DNA of 64,000 bases from Gammaproteobacteria bacterium 42_54_T18 (GCA_002163245.1 MAAL01000145.1:1-64000); one strand, 5' to 3'; shown: positions 19,054 through 28,988, counted from the first letter of the stretch. Notes: generated by a model from the sequence alone, not told the origin. A program made the numbers and translations.

Positions 19054-19088
19054 ATAAAAAAGGCCACCTCAAAGGCAGCCTTTTTTAT
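19054..19088. terminator. Terminator between glyA and nrdR
   Basis: ATAAAAAAGGC (19054-19064) and GCCTTTTTTAT (19078-19088) are perfect inverted repeats around 13 bases. For the minus strand it ends the glyA message before nrdR. Confidence 0.7.
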
Positions 19089-19102
19089 TTGAGCAATCAT
19101 TC

Positions 19103-19144
19103 GTAGGTTAAAATCATTATACCGTTATAGTGATTTTAACCTAC
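19103..19144. promoter_or_regulatory. 42-bp inverted repeat containing a TATAAT box
   Basis: Arms of 19 bp (18 match) flank four bases between glyA and nrdR. The minus strand of the repeat carries TATAAT (19116-19121), so it may overlap the nrdR promoter; alternatively it is a second terminator stem for glyA. It lies about 75 bases upstream of the nrdR ATG. Confidence 0.4.
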
Positions 19145-19167
19145 TAGCGCGCTATTTAACTTCCGTG

Positions 19168-20427
19168 TTATTTACTTCCATACACGGGAAGCTTCGCACA
19201 AATCACTCCAACTTTCTCTTTCACTTGAGCAATAACAGCTTCATCACCCATGTTATCAAGAATGTCACACATCCATCCTGCAAGCTCAGTCACATCTGCT
19301 TCACTAAAACCACGGCGAGTTACCGCTGGTGTACCAATACGCAAACCACTTGTCACAAAAGGAGACAATGGGTCATTTGGAACCGCATTTTTGTTAACCG
19401 TAATGTATGCCTGACCTAACGCCGCATCAGCATCTTTACCGGTGATATTTTTGCTAATAAGACTTAGCAAAAACAAGTGGTTATCTGTACCGTCCGAAAC
19501 CACATCAAAACCACGCTCAACAAACACTCTTGCCATTGCCTTAGCATTCACAATCACTTGTTTTTGATATTGCTTGAATTCGTCACTCGCCGCTTCTTTG
19601 AAGCAAATCGCTTTAGCAGCAATTACGTGCATTAGCGGGCCACCTTGGCCTCCTGGAAATACAGCAGAATTTAACTTCTTCTCTATTTCTGGGTTCGCTT
19701 TAGCGAGAATCAAACCTCCACGAGGGCCACCCAGTGTCTTATGGGTAGTAGTAGTCGTTACATCTGCAATTTGTACAGGGTTAGGATACTCACCCGCTGC
19801 AATCAAACCTGCAACGTGCGCCATATCAACCATCAAGTACGCGCCAACTTCATCGGCAATATCACGAAAACGCTGCCAATCCATTACGCGAGAGTATGCA
19901 GAAAAGCCTGCGATAATCATTTTTGGTTGGTGTTCACGAGCTAACGCTTCAACCTGATCATAATCCACTTCGCCGGTTGCATTGTTAAGTCCATACTGAA
20001 CAGAATTATAAATTTTGCCAGAAAAGCTTACTTTTGAACCATGAGTAAGATGACCACCATCAGCCAAACTCATACCTAATACAGTGTCGCCCGGCTTAAG
20101 CAGCGCCATATAAACCGCTGAGTTAGCTTGAGAACCAGAGTGAGGCTGCACGTTAGCGTAATCGGCACCAAACAAGGCTTTAACACGATCAATCGCTAAT
20201 TGCTCAGCCACATCGACATGTTCACAACCGCCGTAATAACGTTTAAAAGGGTAACCTTCAGCATATTTGTTTGTTAAAACAGAACCTTGCGCTTCCATCA
20301 CAAGAGGGCTGGTATAGTTTTCAGACGCAATCAGCTCAATATGCTGTTCCTGACGACGTTCTTCGTTTTCAATGGATTCTGCGATTTCTGGATCAAAATC
20401 AGCAAGCGTTAGGTCAGGCGAAAACAT
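19168..20427 (-). CDS. glyA: Serine hydroxymethyltransferase
   Basis: A 419-residue PLP enzyme that interconverts serine and glycine with transfer of one carbon to tetrahydrofolate. The frame is open to 20520, but ATG 20427 ([12 protein letters not shown]) has GGGG seven bases upstream and gives the normal length. Motifs include [38 protein letters not shown] and the PLP lysine in [14 protein letters not shown]. Confidence 0.98.
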   Translation of the reverse strand: MFSPDLTLADFDPEIAESIENEERRQEQHIELIASENYTSPLVMEAQGSVLTNKYAEGYPFKRYYGGCEHVDVAEQLAIDRVKALFGADYANVQPHSGSQANSAVYMALLKPGDTVLGMSLADGGHLTHGSKVSFSGKIYNSVQYGLNNATGEVDYDQVEALAREHQPKMIIAGFSAYSRVMDWQRFRDIADEVGAYLMVDMAHVAGLIAAGEYPNPVQIADVTTTTTHKTLGGPRGGLILAKANPEIEKKLNSAVFPGGQGGPLMHVIAAKAICFKEAASDEFKQYQKQVIVNAKAMARVFVERGFDVVSDGTDNHLFLLSLISKNITGKDADAALGQAYITVNKNAVPNDPLSPFVTSGLRIGTPAVTRRGFSEADVTELAGWMCDILDNMGDEAVIAQVKEKVGVICAKLPVYGSK

Positions 20428-20461
20428 AGCAAATCCCCACAAGTGGTCGGTTTTATAGGTG

Positions 20462-20481
20462 TTAATCAAGGTCTTGATTAA
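20462..20481. promoter_or_regulatory. 20-bp perfect palindrome upstream of glyA
   Basis: TTAATCAAG, two bases, CTTGATTAA. It is 35 bases upstream of the glyA ATG, just upstream of a TATAAA that could serve as -10 on the minus strand. It may be an operator for a dimeric regulator. Confidence 0.35.
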
Positions 20482-20629
20482 GAAAGGCGGGTATTTTACA
20501 CGAGTAGAGCGCAATGGCACATGAAACTACGTAAATAATTGCAACTCTGGTCTTTCTGGAGTAGCTTGAACCGCATATTTCTCCTAATTGTACTCAATCA
20601 CAAACTCCTGCAATGGCACCTTAAAACCT

Positions 20630-22300
20630 ATGGCTCAATATATCTACACCATGAACCGCGTCAGCAAAGTGGTTCCTCCTAAACGCACTATTCTCAAAGA
20701 TATTTCGTTATCCTTTTTCCCTGGGGCCAAGATTGGGGTTTTGGGCCTGAATGGTTCAGGTAAATCCACCTTACTACGTATTATGGCTGGTCTTGATACT
20801 GACATTGACGGGGAAGCTCGCCCTCAAGCTGGCATAAACATTGGGTACCTCCCGCAAGAGCCTCAGTTAGACCCTGAGAAGGATGTTCGAGGCAACGTGG
20901 AAGATGGCGTTAGGGAAATGAAAGATATCTTAAATCGCTTTGATGAGGTCAGCATGAAGTTTGCTGACCCCATGAGTGATGATGAGATGAATGCGCTATT
21001 AGAAGAACAAGCCGAACTTCAAAATAAAATCGACGCTGGTAATGGTTGGGAAATTGACCGCACATTAGAAATTGCCGCTGATGCTTTGCGTCTTCCACCT
21101 TGGGAAGCGGATGTAACAAAATTATCTGGAGGTGAACAGCGTCGCGTCGCGTTATGCCGCTTACTTCTCTCAAGCCCTGATATGCTGTTATTAGATGAGC
21201 CCACTAACCACTTGGATGCCGAAAGTGTTGGCTGGTTAGAGCGTTATCTCCACGATTTTACCGGTACCGTTGTTGCCATCACCCATGACCGATACTTCCT
21301 TGATAATGCTGCACAGTGGATTCTAGAACTAGACCGTGGACACGGCATCCCTTATGAAGGGAATTACTCATCTTGGTTGGAACAAAAAGAGCAACGCCTC
21401 GCTCAAGAAGCGAAACAAGAAGTCGCTCGTCAGCGCAGTATCCAATCTGAATTAGAGTGGGTACGCTCCAACGCCAAAGGTCGTCAATCAAAGAGCAAAG
21501 CACGTTTAGCTCGCTTCGAAGAACTTGCACGCCAAGATGACAAGACACGCAATGAAACCCAAGAACTCTACATTCCCGTCGGGCAACGCTTAGGGGATGA
21601 AGTAATAGAGTTTAAGGGCGTAACAAAAGCCTTTAATGACAAACTATTGTACGAAGACTTGAGTTTCCGCATTCCCCCTGGCGCAATTGTTGGTGTTATA
21701 GGTCCTAACGGAGCAGGTAAAACGACATTATTCAAGCTCATCTCTGGTGAAGAAAAGCCTGACAGCGGCGACATCGATATTGGTAAAACCGTTCAAATTT
21801 CTTATGTTGATCAAAACCGCGATGACCTCGATGGTAGCAAAACCGTATGGGAAGAAGTCTCCGATGGGCTTGATACCATATCTGTAGGAAACTTTGAAAT
21901 GCCGTCTCGCGCCTACGTGGGTCGTTTTAACTTTAAAGGATCTGACCAACAGAAATTTGTAAAAGACCTCTCCGGTGGTGAACGCAACCGATTGCACCTG
22001 TGTAAATTGCTACGCAAAGGTGGCAACTTATTGTTATTGGATGAGCCAACTAACGATCTGGATGTTGAAACTTTACGAGCACTAGAAGAGGCACTTCTCA
22101 CGTATGCTGGTTGTGCAGTAGTAATCTCTCACGATCGCTGGTTCCTCGATAGAGTATCAACTCATATTATTGATTTTGAAGGCGCAGAGGGCGTTGAGTT
22201 CTTTGAAGGTAACTTTACTGAATACGAAGCTTACAAAAAGAAAAAGTACGGTGAAGAAGCGTGCAAGCCTAAGCGCATTAAGTATAAAAAAATCAGTTAA
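20630..22300 (+). CDS. ettA: Energy-dependent translational throttle protein EttA
   Basis: A 556-residue ABC-F protein with two ATPase domains that binds the ribosomal E site and regulates translation by ATP level. The start [19 protein letters not shown] is characteristic of EttA; an upstream in-frame ATG at 20588 is not needed. Walker A sites are GLNGSGKST and GPNGAGKTT, signatures [11 protein letters not shown] and [11 protein letters not shown], with [11 protein letters not shown] and [11 protein letters not shown]. The arm and P-site interaction region lies between them. Length equals that of the E. coli protein to within a residue or two. Confidence 0.97.
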   Translation: MAQYIYTMNRVSKVVPPKRTILKDISLSFFPGAKIGVLGLNGSGKSTLLRIMAGLDTDIDGEARPQAGINIGYLPQEPQLDPEKDVRGNVEDGVREMKDILNRFDEVSMKFADPMSDDEMNALLEEQAELQNKIDAGNGWEIDRTLEIAADALRLPPWEADVTKLSGGEQRRVALCRLLLSSPDMLLLDEPTNHLDAESVGWLERYLHDFTGTVVAITHDRYFLDNAAQWILELDRGHGIPYEGNYSSWLEQKEQRLAQEAKQEVARQRSIQSELEWVRSNAKGRQSKSKARLARFEELARQDDKTRNETQELYIPVGQRLGDEVIEFKGVTKAFNDKLLYEDLSFRIPPGAIVGVIGPNGAGKTTLFKLISGEEKPDSGDIDIGKTVQISYVDQNRDDLDGSKTVWEEVSDGLDTISVGNFEMPSRAYVGRFNFKGSDQQKFVKDLSGGERNRLHLCKLLRKGGNLLLLDEPTNDLDVETLRALEEALLTYAGCAVVISHDRWFLDRVSTHIIDFEGAEGVEFFEGNFTEYEAYKKKKYGEEACKPKRIKYKKIS

Positions 22301-22311
22301 TCGTATTTTTC

Positions 22312-22338
22312 AGCGGCATATCAAATCGATATGCCGCT
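22312..22338. terminator. Hairpin between convergent ettA and the Spy-like gene
   Basis: AGCGGCATATC and GATATGCCGCT form a perfect 11-bp stem with a 5-base loop. It lacks a strong U tract in either direction, so it may work as a weak bidirectional terminator or as an RNA 3'-end stabiliser. Confidence 0.5.
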
Positions 22339-22351
22339 TCTTCCCTCCCTT

Positions 22352-22786
22352 CTAGCCTTTCTTTTTATCGGCAAAATGATCCAACATTTTAACCACCTTC
22401 TCTTTCTGTTCTACCGTTAGCGTTGCATGAAACACCGATAGCTTTTCAATCACTGATGGCGCAACACTTAACATTCGTCCTTGATGTTGCTCAAATTGAT
22501 GTAACACTTCCGTTTGATCTAAGCTATCCGCCATAATCAGTGACTTTGCCTGATCTAAATGACCCTGCTTTTCTTTCCTAGCCTCCTTTCTAAGTTGTTT
22601 TAACTCGTCGCGAATTGCAAACCATTTTTCTTCTTGCACCTCGGTTAAATCAAGTTTGTAGGCAGCGATATCAAACATCATCCCACCACGACCTTCGTGG
22701 TGACCTTTGCATGCGGTTAGAAACAGCCCGCTAAGCAACATCACCACAACCAACTGAACTTTTCTCGATAACGATACGTTTTTCAT
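22352..22786 (-). CDS. Spy/CpxP-like periplasmic lipoprotein
   Basis: A 144-residue protein. ATG 22786 has AAGGA seven bases upstream; the longer frame to 22858 is not needed. A lipoprotein signal ends with FLTAC at about residues 22-26. The mature part is helical and charged with two LTxxQ-like elements (LDLTEVQEEKW and LTVEQKEKV), the signature of the Spy/CpxP family of periplasmic chaperones and Cpx inhibitors. E. coli CpxP and Spy are soluble, whereas this one appears lipid-anchored. It is divergent from a response regulator and kinase, the same layout as cpxP-cpxRA. Confidence 0.8.
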   Translation of the reverse strand: MKNVSLSRKVQLVVVMLLSGLFLTACKGHHEGRGGMMFDIAAYKLDLTEVQEEKWFAIRDELKQLRKEARKEKQGHLDQAKSLIMADSLDQTEVLHQFEQHQGRMLSVAPSVIEKLSVFHATLTVEQKEKVVKMLDHFADKKKG

Positions 22787-23059
22787 TTGTAATTCCTTAC
22801 GGTGGTAACCACCTATTAACAAAAGATATGATTCAAAGTACACCTTGCCTGCTGCCATTGTTGATTAGTATCTAGCAGGTATACCCACACCTTATAAAAT
22901 CCAGCACTCAAAACCTTGTCAACAACGTAACCAAATGCAATAAATTGTGACATCTAAGACAAAACACTAGCCCCTACCCAAAGAGTGAGAGACACTAAAC
23001 CTGCCTCAACTAAACGACAAAGAGCAGTCACACAGAGCAACTATCTTGAAAACACCGTT

Positions 23060-23800
23060 ATGGCTAACATTCTGTTAATTGACGATGATGAAAAACTTGG
23101 ATCACTGCTATCAGATTATTTTCAACAATTTGAATTAGCTGTGACCCATGCCCTAAGCCCCTCCGAAGCCTTCAAAGCATTAGATCAATCGCCCTTTGGT
23201 CTCATCGTTCTTGATGTAATGCTTCCTGAAATGGACGGGTTTGATGTATGCAAAAAAATCCGCAATACCGTATCAGACTATCAAAGCACACCCATCATCA
23301 TGCTCACGGCGCGGGGGGAAGTAACAGATCGTATTGTTGGGCTTGAACTAGGAGCCGACGACTACCTACCAAAACCTTTTGAGCCTAGAGAGCTTGTCGC
23401 ACGCATACACAATATTCTTCGTCGTCACAGCAATCCAAACAACATAGCCACCCGCCCTGAGAAAAGTAATACCAATAAAAGAATCCGTCGACTAATCTCA
23501 ACCAATATAATTGTTGACCTCATCAAAGAACAAGTGCAACTAGATGACCATTCAATTGAACTCACCACAATGGAATTCCTGTTAATCACGTTATTGATGA
23601 AAAACCCGAATACAGCCTTTTCTCGCGATGACATCATGAACAATCTACGTGGTATCGATGCAGACCTATACTCCCGCGCTGTAGACACCCTTGTCAGCCG
23701 GCTTCGACACAAACTACATGACACCCAAAAAGTAGCTCGCTTTATCAAAACTGTATGGGGGAAAGGCTACTCCTTTATCGGAGAAGTGGATCAATGTTAA
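23060..23800 (+). CDS. OmpR-family response regulator, CpxR-like
   Basis: A 246-residue DNA-binding response regulator. The receiver domain (about 1-118) has the acidic pocket IDDDE, phosphoacceptor Asp52 in VLDVMLPEMDG, and Lys in PKPFEPREL. The winged-helix output domain follows (about 145-240) and ends with TVWGKGYSFIG. I choose ATG 23060 (MANILLIDDDEK), discarding an upstream in-frame extension. It overlaps the kinase gene by seven bases. Being divergent from a CpxP-like gene it is probably a CpxR counterpart; no clear CpxR box (GTAAA-N5-GTAAA) was found in the intergenic region. Confidence 0.92.
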   Translation: MANILLIDDDEKLGSLLSDYFQQFELAVTHALSPSEAFKALDQSPFGLIVLDVMLPEMDGFDVCKKIRNTVSDYQSTPIIMLTARGEVTDRIVGLELGADDYLPKPFEPRELVARIHNILRRHSNPNNIATRPEKSNTNKRIRRLISTNIIVDLIKEQVQLDDHSIELTTMEFLLITLLMKNPNTAFSRDDIMNNLRGIDADLYSRAVDTLVSRLRHKLHDTQKVARFIKTVWGKGYSFIGEVDQC

Positions 23801-25128
23801 ACGCAATAAACAGGGCTCAAAAAACGATATTCGGGCGTCTCCTGTTAACCTTTCTAGTAACCGCTTCAAGCATTTTAATCGTGTTGTCGTTCTCGTTAAA
23901 AATGGCAACAAAGGATGGCGAAAGCAGGCGTTCAAAGTTCGCCGCACTTTTTGGCAACCATGCGGCCTACATCATAGCCGACATAGGCACCCCTCCCGAC
24001 ATACAAAGGGCAAAAACCGTTGCAGAGACCTCACATATTCAAATCATGATTAGCGGGCCTGACCTATTATGGAAATCATCACTAAAAATCACAAACCCTG
24101 ATAATATCAAAAAGCACAAGACACCCCATCAGCATAAAAACCACAATAACTTAACGTTTTCCATGGGGCGATATCAAAGCCAACACTACTTCATTATTCA
24201 AAAACAAAACTACACCTTTTATTTAACAGGTTTAAGGCCTTTCATTCGAGAGGATGGCTATCTTTGGGGATGGGCGGCACTATTTTTTTGCGGTTTTATT
24301 TTGTATCTCAGTTACCGTGCAGTTAATTGGCTAATTGAACCGCTAAAACAAATAAAACAAGGGGCTCAACGCATTGAAAAAGGAGAGTTATCCTACCGCA
24401 TAGAATGTAAACGCAACGATGAAATCGGGCAAATCACTAATGCGGTAAATAGTATGGCCACTGAGCTAGAGAAAATGCTAGAAGCTAAACGCCAATTACT
24501 ACTGGCCATTAGCCACGAGTTACGCACTCCGTTAACTCGTGCCAAAGTCGGCATTGAATTTATAGATAATCCAAAAATAAAACAAAGCCTTCACGAAGAC
24601 CTCGCGGAACTTGACCATCTCATCAATGAACTATTAGAAGCTGAACGACTCAATGAAAAACACGACGCTCTACACATCTCTCCCATTGATATCAATGCAC
24701 TGATAAAAACTATTAAAGATGAAACGCCAGATCCTAATCAACTCATCCGCACCCACTTATCAGATTCACTCGTCACACTAAACGGGGACCCTTTGCGAAT
24801 AACGTTACTAATAAAGAATTTAATAGGGAACGGGTTAAAATATGGCAATAAAAAAACCTTAGACATCTCATGCACTGAGAAAAAATCAATACTGAGCATT
24901 ACATTTGAAGATCAGGGAGATGGAATTTCTGAACAGCATTTAGCCCATATAACAGAACCCTTCTATCGAGCAGACAACGCAAGACAACGTCAAACCGGAG
25001 GTTACGGACTAGGCCTTTATTTGTGCAAGCTTATAGCAGAGGCACACAAAGGTCAGCTTAGTATCACAAGCACACTAAAAAAAGGCACCCGTATCACTGT
25101 GACTCTTCCGCTACGATCGTTAAATTAA
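23794..25128 (+). CDS. Sensor histidine kinase, CpxA-like
   Basis: A 444-residue membrane kinase. Membrane helices lie at about 14-35 and 150-172, enclosing a periplasmic sensor of about 115 residues. HAMP follows (about 173-225), then the dimerisation H-box SHELRTPLTRAK with His near 240, and the ATPase domain with NLIGNGLKYG, DQGDGIS and GGYGLGLYLCK. The ATG at 23794 overlaps the regulator stop codon (ATGTTAA), indicating coupled translation. Its partner is the upstream regulator. The sensor region contains a His-rich stretch (KHKTPHQHKNHNN), which might bind metal (inference). Confidence 0.92.
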   Translation: MLNAINRAQKTIFGRLLLTFLVTASSILIVLSFSLKMATKDGESRRSKFAALFGNHAAYIIADIGTPPDIQRAKTVAETSHIQIMISGPDLLWKSSLKITNPDNIKKHKTPHQHKNHNNLTFSMGRYQSQHYFIIQKQNYTFYLTGLRPFIREDGYLWGWAALFFCGFILYLSYRAVNWLIEPLKQIKQGAQRIEKGELSYRIECKRNDEIGQITNAVNSMATELEKMLEAKRQLLLAISHELRTPLTRAKVGIEFIDNPKIKQSLHEDLAELDHLINELLEAERLNEKHDALHISPIDINALIKTIKDETPDPNQLIRTHLSDSLVTLNGDPLRITLLIKNLIGNGLKYGNKKTLDISCTEKKSILSITFEDQGDGISEQHLAHITEPFYRADNARQRQTGGYGLGLYLCKLIAEAHKGQLSITSTLKKGTRITVTLPLRSLN

Positions 25129-25182
25129 AACAACCGAGCTAATAAAGGCAGACTATAAAACATTTCTACATCGAAATAGTTT

Positions 25183-25386
25183 TCAATCGTCCCATTCATA
25201 ATCAGAAAGATCATCGTGAAGTTGTTTTCGTTCTAACAACTGCTCAATCTTTCTAAAATACTCACCGGAACTGCGCTTCACCTTGGTTGCTTCTAATGCT
25301 TCAGAAGTTTCCTCCATTTGTTCCGCTAAAAAGTCTTCAATAAACTCGATAGGTGTATCTTTTTCCTGCTGTCTTATGCCTGGCAT
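25183..25386 (-). CDS. Small acidic protein, PA3496-like
   Basis: A 67-residue protein starting at ATG 25386, which has GAGG eight bases upstream; the frame is open to 25437 but that start is unsupported. The C-terminal pattern with charged helix and ending SDYEWDD resembles the small Pseudomonas PA3496 family described as putative envelope integrity proteins; this is a tentative likeness. No signal peptide. It is convergent with the sensor kinase gene. Confidence 0.6.
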   Translation of the reverse strand: MPGIRQQEKDTPIEFIEDFLAEQMEETSEALEATKVKRSSGEYFRKIEQLLERKQLHDDLSDYEWDD

Positions 25387-25926
25387 TTTTTGTACCTCAT
25401 ACTTTCGTTTAGGTATTACACAAAATTTGTTATCCAACCACTGTACGATTCAAAACACATTTTAACATTTGCTTTTTTATCGAATTTTCACCATATCAAA
25501 TAAACTAGTGTTTTTTCAAATGATCATTTTTCATAAAAATCCCAAATGTCATATTCACAACATAGCAAAGGACTCAACTAGTTCTGTTGCTTTTTTGTAA
25601 CCCTATTTTCAATATGGCTCAACTTTATCATTCCTGCAAATGTGAAAAAATCACACATTACGTAGTTCCTTGAAAAAGAACATTTTTTTGAATCGCAAGT
25701 AAAACATCTTATTCAGCACACCCAATAATATGCATTAAAAATATTGTTTTTATGCATCAAAGAAAATACAAACAACATTAGCTAAACGCGACCTAATGGC
25801 AGTATCAGAAAAAAACATGACGAATTGATGACATGCAAAAGAGAAAAGAGCTCTAAAAACCAGTCCTTTTATACATAGATCTATCTAAAAACCAATACCA
25901 CTCGTTATCGCAGAGCAGTAAAAGCA
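25387..25926. other. AT-rich intergenic region, no gene seen
   Basis: About 540 bases, very AT-rich. It must hold promoters for the small minus-strand gene and the plus-strand acyltransferase cluster. A loose inverted repeat with ATGCAT ends lies at 25730-25757. I see no RNA gene or plausible short ORF with a ribosome site. Strong A/T runs suggest a site for nucleoid proteins (inference). Confidence 0.5.
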
Positions 25927-26757
25927 ATGGTAAACTCGAACGACAAGAGAAAATCTCGCTCACTGCGAGTAAAACACAACCAAAACAAAGGATCTAACTT
26001 GGAGCAACCGCTTAGCCATCGTAACCCACTAGCACTAATATCTACCATACACGGAGCCTTGGCCGTTTTAATCCCCACGATAATTGCTCTCACCGTAGGT
26101 TTATTGCTGTGGGTATTAACCTTAAATAAACGCAAAGCACTCAACGGTATGACCTATCTTTTAGGCTGGATAGGATCAATCGCCGCAGGGCTCAGGTTAA
26201 CGATTGACGGCATAGAAATTATCGACAACAACCGCCCCGCGATCTTTATCTTCAACCACCAAAGTGGCATTGATCCCATTATATTGTGCCGATTATTACG
26301 TAAAAACATCGTTGGCGTCGCAAAAATCGAGTTAAAATCTCACCCTGTTATCGGCCCACTACTCTCGTTTGGAGATACTTTATTTGTTGACCGAGATAAC
26401 AAGCAATCGAAAACCGACGTCTTAGATGATGCCAACCTTGTGCTTTCCCACACATTATCAGTTGCTATTTCACCAGAAGGAACTAGAAGCAAGCACTCAG
26501 AGCTTGGCCAGTTCCGTTCAGGTCCATTTCGACTTGCACGCCGCTCAAATCGCCCCATTGTTCCGATCATTATTGTAAACTCCTCAAACATTCTCCCACC
26601 ACGCTCATTAAATATGAAACCAGGGCTTGTGCACATCAAAGTTTTACCCCCCATCTACCCTGAAGACTGGGCCGACAATCACCCAAATGAAATGGCCAAA
26701 ACAATGCACAACACCTACATGGATGAGCTAACACGACTAAACAAGAACTGTTCATGA
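25927..26757 (+). CDS. PlsC-like 1-acyl-glycerol-3-phosphate acyltransferase
   Basis: A 276-residue membrane acyltransferase. The catalytic motif NHQSGIDP (HX4D) is near residues 110-117, the substrate-binding ISPEGTRSK near 181-189, and VPIIIVNSS near 212. An N-terminal hydrophobic segment is at about 45-70. It probably transfers acyl groups to lysophosphatidate or a related lipid. The first 30 residues are basic and polar, longer than in typical PlsC. The stop overlaps the start of the START gene (ATGA), so the two form an operon. Confidence 0.87.
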   Translation: MVNSNDKRKSRSLRVKHNQNKGSNLEQPLSHRNPLALISTIHGALAVLIPTIIALTVGLLLWVLTLNKRKALNGMTYLLGWIGSIAAGLRLTIDGIEIIDNNRPAIFIFNHQSGIDPIILCRLLRKNIVGVAKIELKSHPVIGPLLSFGDTLFVDRDNKQSKTDVLDDANLVLSHTLSVAISPEGTRSKHSELGQFRSGPFRLARRSNRPIVPIIIVNSSNILPPRSLNMKPGLVHIKVLPPIYPEDWADNHPNEMAKTMHNTYMDELTRLNKNCS

Positions 26758-27392
26758 AAAATGTCGCGCTAACATTCATATTATTATTCACCTCAGCAAT
26801 AACGTATGCCAACGACTGGGTATTAGAAACTAGCAATGATGATGTGAATGTGTACAGCCGCAAATGGCCTGGTGATGCGTTTCGAGAAATCAGAGGCGTA
26901 ACAACTGTAAAAGCATCTATGAGACAATTGGTTAGTTTTCTTCAAGATGAAAATATCAACACCCAATGGGTCCCCTATAGCGGTGGGGCAAAGGTACTTG
27001 GACGCCCCGATCAATACCGAACGTATGTTCATTTTAAAATGAACACTAAATGGCCCTTCAAGAATCGAGACACCGTTGCTCTATTCACGTTATCTCAAAA
27101 TGAGCATAACAAAAACGTTACCATTCAATTAGAAAGTGCCCCAGACAAAATCAACATGCTTAAAGGTCGCATTCGGATAAAAGAATTCAGTGGTTTTTGG
27201 GAGCTAACGCCACTAGATAATACTCAAATACATATATCATACCAAACTCACCTCAACCCAGAAGGATTCCTCCCCGCGTGGATGTCTAACCGTGTCGCCT
27301 ATAACAGCACGTTGGTCTCTCTTTCCAATTTGAAAAAACAAATAGTGAACTACAACCATGCACCCGATCGCTTTCTCTTTATTCAAGAGTAG
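26754..27392 (+). CDS. START-domain protein with signal peptide
   Basis: A 212-residue exported protein. Residues 1-19 form a signal peptide (cleavage near TYA-ND). The rest matches the START/Bet v1-like lipid-binding fold as seen in bacterial START proteins: DWVLETSNDDVNVYSRKW at the start, WPFKNRDTVALF in the middle and LNPEGFLPAWMSN near the end. Such proteins hold hydrophobic ligands, so a periplasmic lipid carrier is a reasonable inference given the acyltransferase upstream. ATGA overlap with that gene; its own 3' end overlaps the next gene by 35 bases. Confidence 0.83.
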   Translation: MKNVALTFILLFTSAITYANDWVLETSNDDVNVYSRKWPGDAFREIRGVTTVKASMRQLVSFLQDENINTQWVPYSGGAKVLGRPDQYRTYVHFKMNTKWPFKNRDTVALFTLSQNEHNKNVTIQLESAPDKINMLKGRIRIKEFSGFWELTPLDNTQIHISYQTHLNPEGFLPAWMSNRVAYNSTLVSLSNLKKQIVNYNHAPDRFLFIQE

Positions 27393-28917
27393 CCCACCTG
27401 CTACTATCAGGCTCATTACTGCCTTGTTAATTTTTGCAATAACAGGCTGCTCGATTCAACCAACCGCCATCCACCTTGAAGTAACCCAACAAGAAAAAAA
27501 CTGCCTCAATTTTTTTGACCAACTAGACGCCTCAATTAGTACTCTCACATTCTTTGAAGCCTCTGTTCAACGTGTCGATGATTATCCTATTTATCGATCA
27601 GATCGTTTCCTGGCCAGTTTTTCCAATCAAAAACTCACCCCACAAGAACACATAGCGTGGAAAAAATCTTTACATAAAAATGCAATCACCGCCTATCAGC
27701 AAGAAATCGCTCGCCTACCAAAAAACACCAATTTACCTCTACCCTTCAATCAAAGCAGTGTACTTAGCAACATATATCAATGCACTACGAACCTTAAATC
27801 ATACTTTTTAAAAAAAGAGACAAACGCTCCCTTAAATACCGCGCGCCTACAAATCAAGGACAACTACAGCGCCACCGCTCGTTTTTTTGGCATATACCCC
27901 CTGTCGCAATGGCTAGCGCAGCCTTCGATGAAGAACTACCAAAAAGAAATGACAGCACGTTATCTGAAAGGCCAAAGAAAAAACTCAAGAAAAATATTAT
28001 ACCAACCAAAGACTCGAAAAACCTTAGACATTCAATTCATTCAAAGAACATTAGCCAATGCCTATGCCAATAACGCTTTACATATTCCTGTACTGAACTC
28101 TCTCGACGAACAGGCCTTGCTAGCTCACTTCAGCCCAAATTTGTCACTGGAAAAAACGAATAGCAGTGATAACATTGGTTCCCCAGAATGGGGGCCAAAT
28201 AAAAAAATTACTGTAAATACCCAAAAACCTAGCGCATATACTTTCATCACCTACACAAGACTCAACGGACAGGTGTTAATACAACTAAATTATGGCTTTT
28301 GGTTTCCAGAAAGACCCACTCAATCCAGTTTTGATATATACGCCGGAATGCTAGATGGCATTATTTGGCGAGTAACACTGGACATCCAAGGCAAACCTTT
28401 TTTCTACGACAGCATCCACCAATGTGGCTGTTATCATAAAGTTTTTTTACCTCAAGATGTTTCTTACAACACGACAAACAACACCAATGAGTCCCCCCTG
28501 TTCTTCAGCATAAATAACGTCGTATTAGACTCCACACACCCTGTCACGTTAAATATTGATAGCTCATCACATTATATCGTCGGTATTTCACAGCCACACT
28601 CTAGCCTTCGCTCTAGCCTTCGCCCTAGCCTTCGCTCTAAAAGTACGAAAAAAACCGAAACAATACCTTATGAATTATCCAACTACACGTCGTTAAGCCA
28701 GCTCCCAACAAAAAATCGCCGTAAAAGCCTATTTGAAAAAGATGGCATTATCGAACAATCTGCACGAAAGGAGCGCTGGTTTTTATGGCCATTAGGGGTT
28801 GTTAATGCAGGAGCTATGCGCCAAAAAGGCCGCCATGCTATCGCATTTATTGGGCGACGCCATTTTGATGATGCATTTCTTTGGGAGAAATTTGATATTA
28901 AAAAGAGTGCATGGTAA
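27358..28917 (+). CDS. Unrecognised large lipoprotein
   Basis: A 519-residue protein I do not recognise. An N-terminal hydrophobic segment ends with FAITGC (Cys near residue 31), a lipobox, so it is probably lipid-anchored and periplasm-facing. Its start lies inside the START gene (35-base overlap) with no visible ribosome site, implying translational coupling. The middle (about 300-350) is aromatic and strand-rich (YTFITYTRLNGQVLIQLNYG). Close to residues 415-428 a four-residue repeat (SSLR, SSLR, PSLR) is encoded by three 12-bp tandem repeats. Function not predictable; context suggests envelope lipid handling. Confidence 0.75.
   Translation: MHPIAFSLFKSSPPATIRLITALLIFAITGCSIQPTAIHLEVTQQEKNCLNFFDQLDASISTLTFFEASVQRVDDYPIYRSDRFLASFSNQKLTPQEHIAWKKSLHKNAITAYQQEIARLPKNTNLPLPFNQSSVLSNIYQCTTNLKSYFLKKETNAPLNTARLQIKDNYSATARFFGIYPLSQWLAQPSMKNYQKEMTARYLKGQRKNSRKILYQPKTRKTLDIQFIQRTLANAYANNALHIPVLNSLDEQALLAHFSPNLSLEKTNSSDNIGSPEWGPNKKITVNTQKPSAYTFITYTRLNGQVLIQLNYGFWFPERPTQSSFDIYAGMLDGIIWRVTLDIQGKPFFYDSIHQCGCYHKVFLPQDVSYNTTNNTNESPLFFSINNVVLDSTHPVTLNIDSSSHYIVGISQPHSSLRSSLRPSLRSKSTKKTETIPYELSNYTSLSQLPTKNRRKSLFEKDGIIEQSARKERWFLWPLGVVNAGAMRQKGRHAIAFIGRRHFDDAFLWEKFDIKKSAW
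28601..28636 (+). repeat. Three tandem 12-bp repeats inside a lipoprotein gene
   Basis: CTAGCCTTCGCT, CTAGCCTTCGCC and CTAGCCTTCGCT follow each other directly. They keep the reading frame and encode repeated Ser-Leu-Arg units. Copy number may vary between strains. Confidence 0.85.
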
Positions 28918-28988
28918 AGATAAAGCACACTTAACAAACAACACAGCAATTCAAAACCTCAACTTACCGCATCAAGACGACACTACCT

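Noticed and set aside
22787-23059. CpxR boxes between the Spy-like gene and the regulator
   Set aside because: A GTTAC...GTAAG pair near 22797-22812 has the wrong spacing and weak half-sites.
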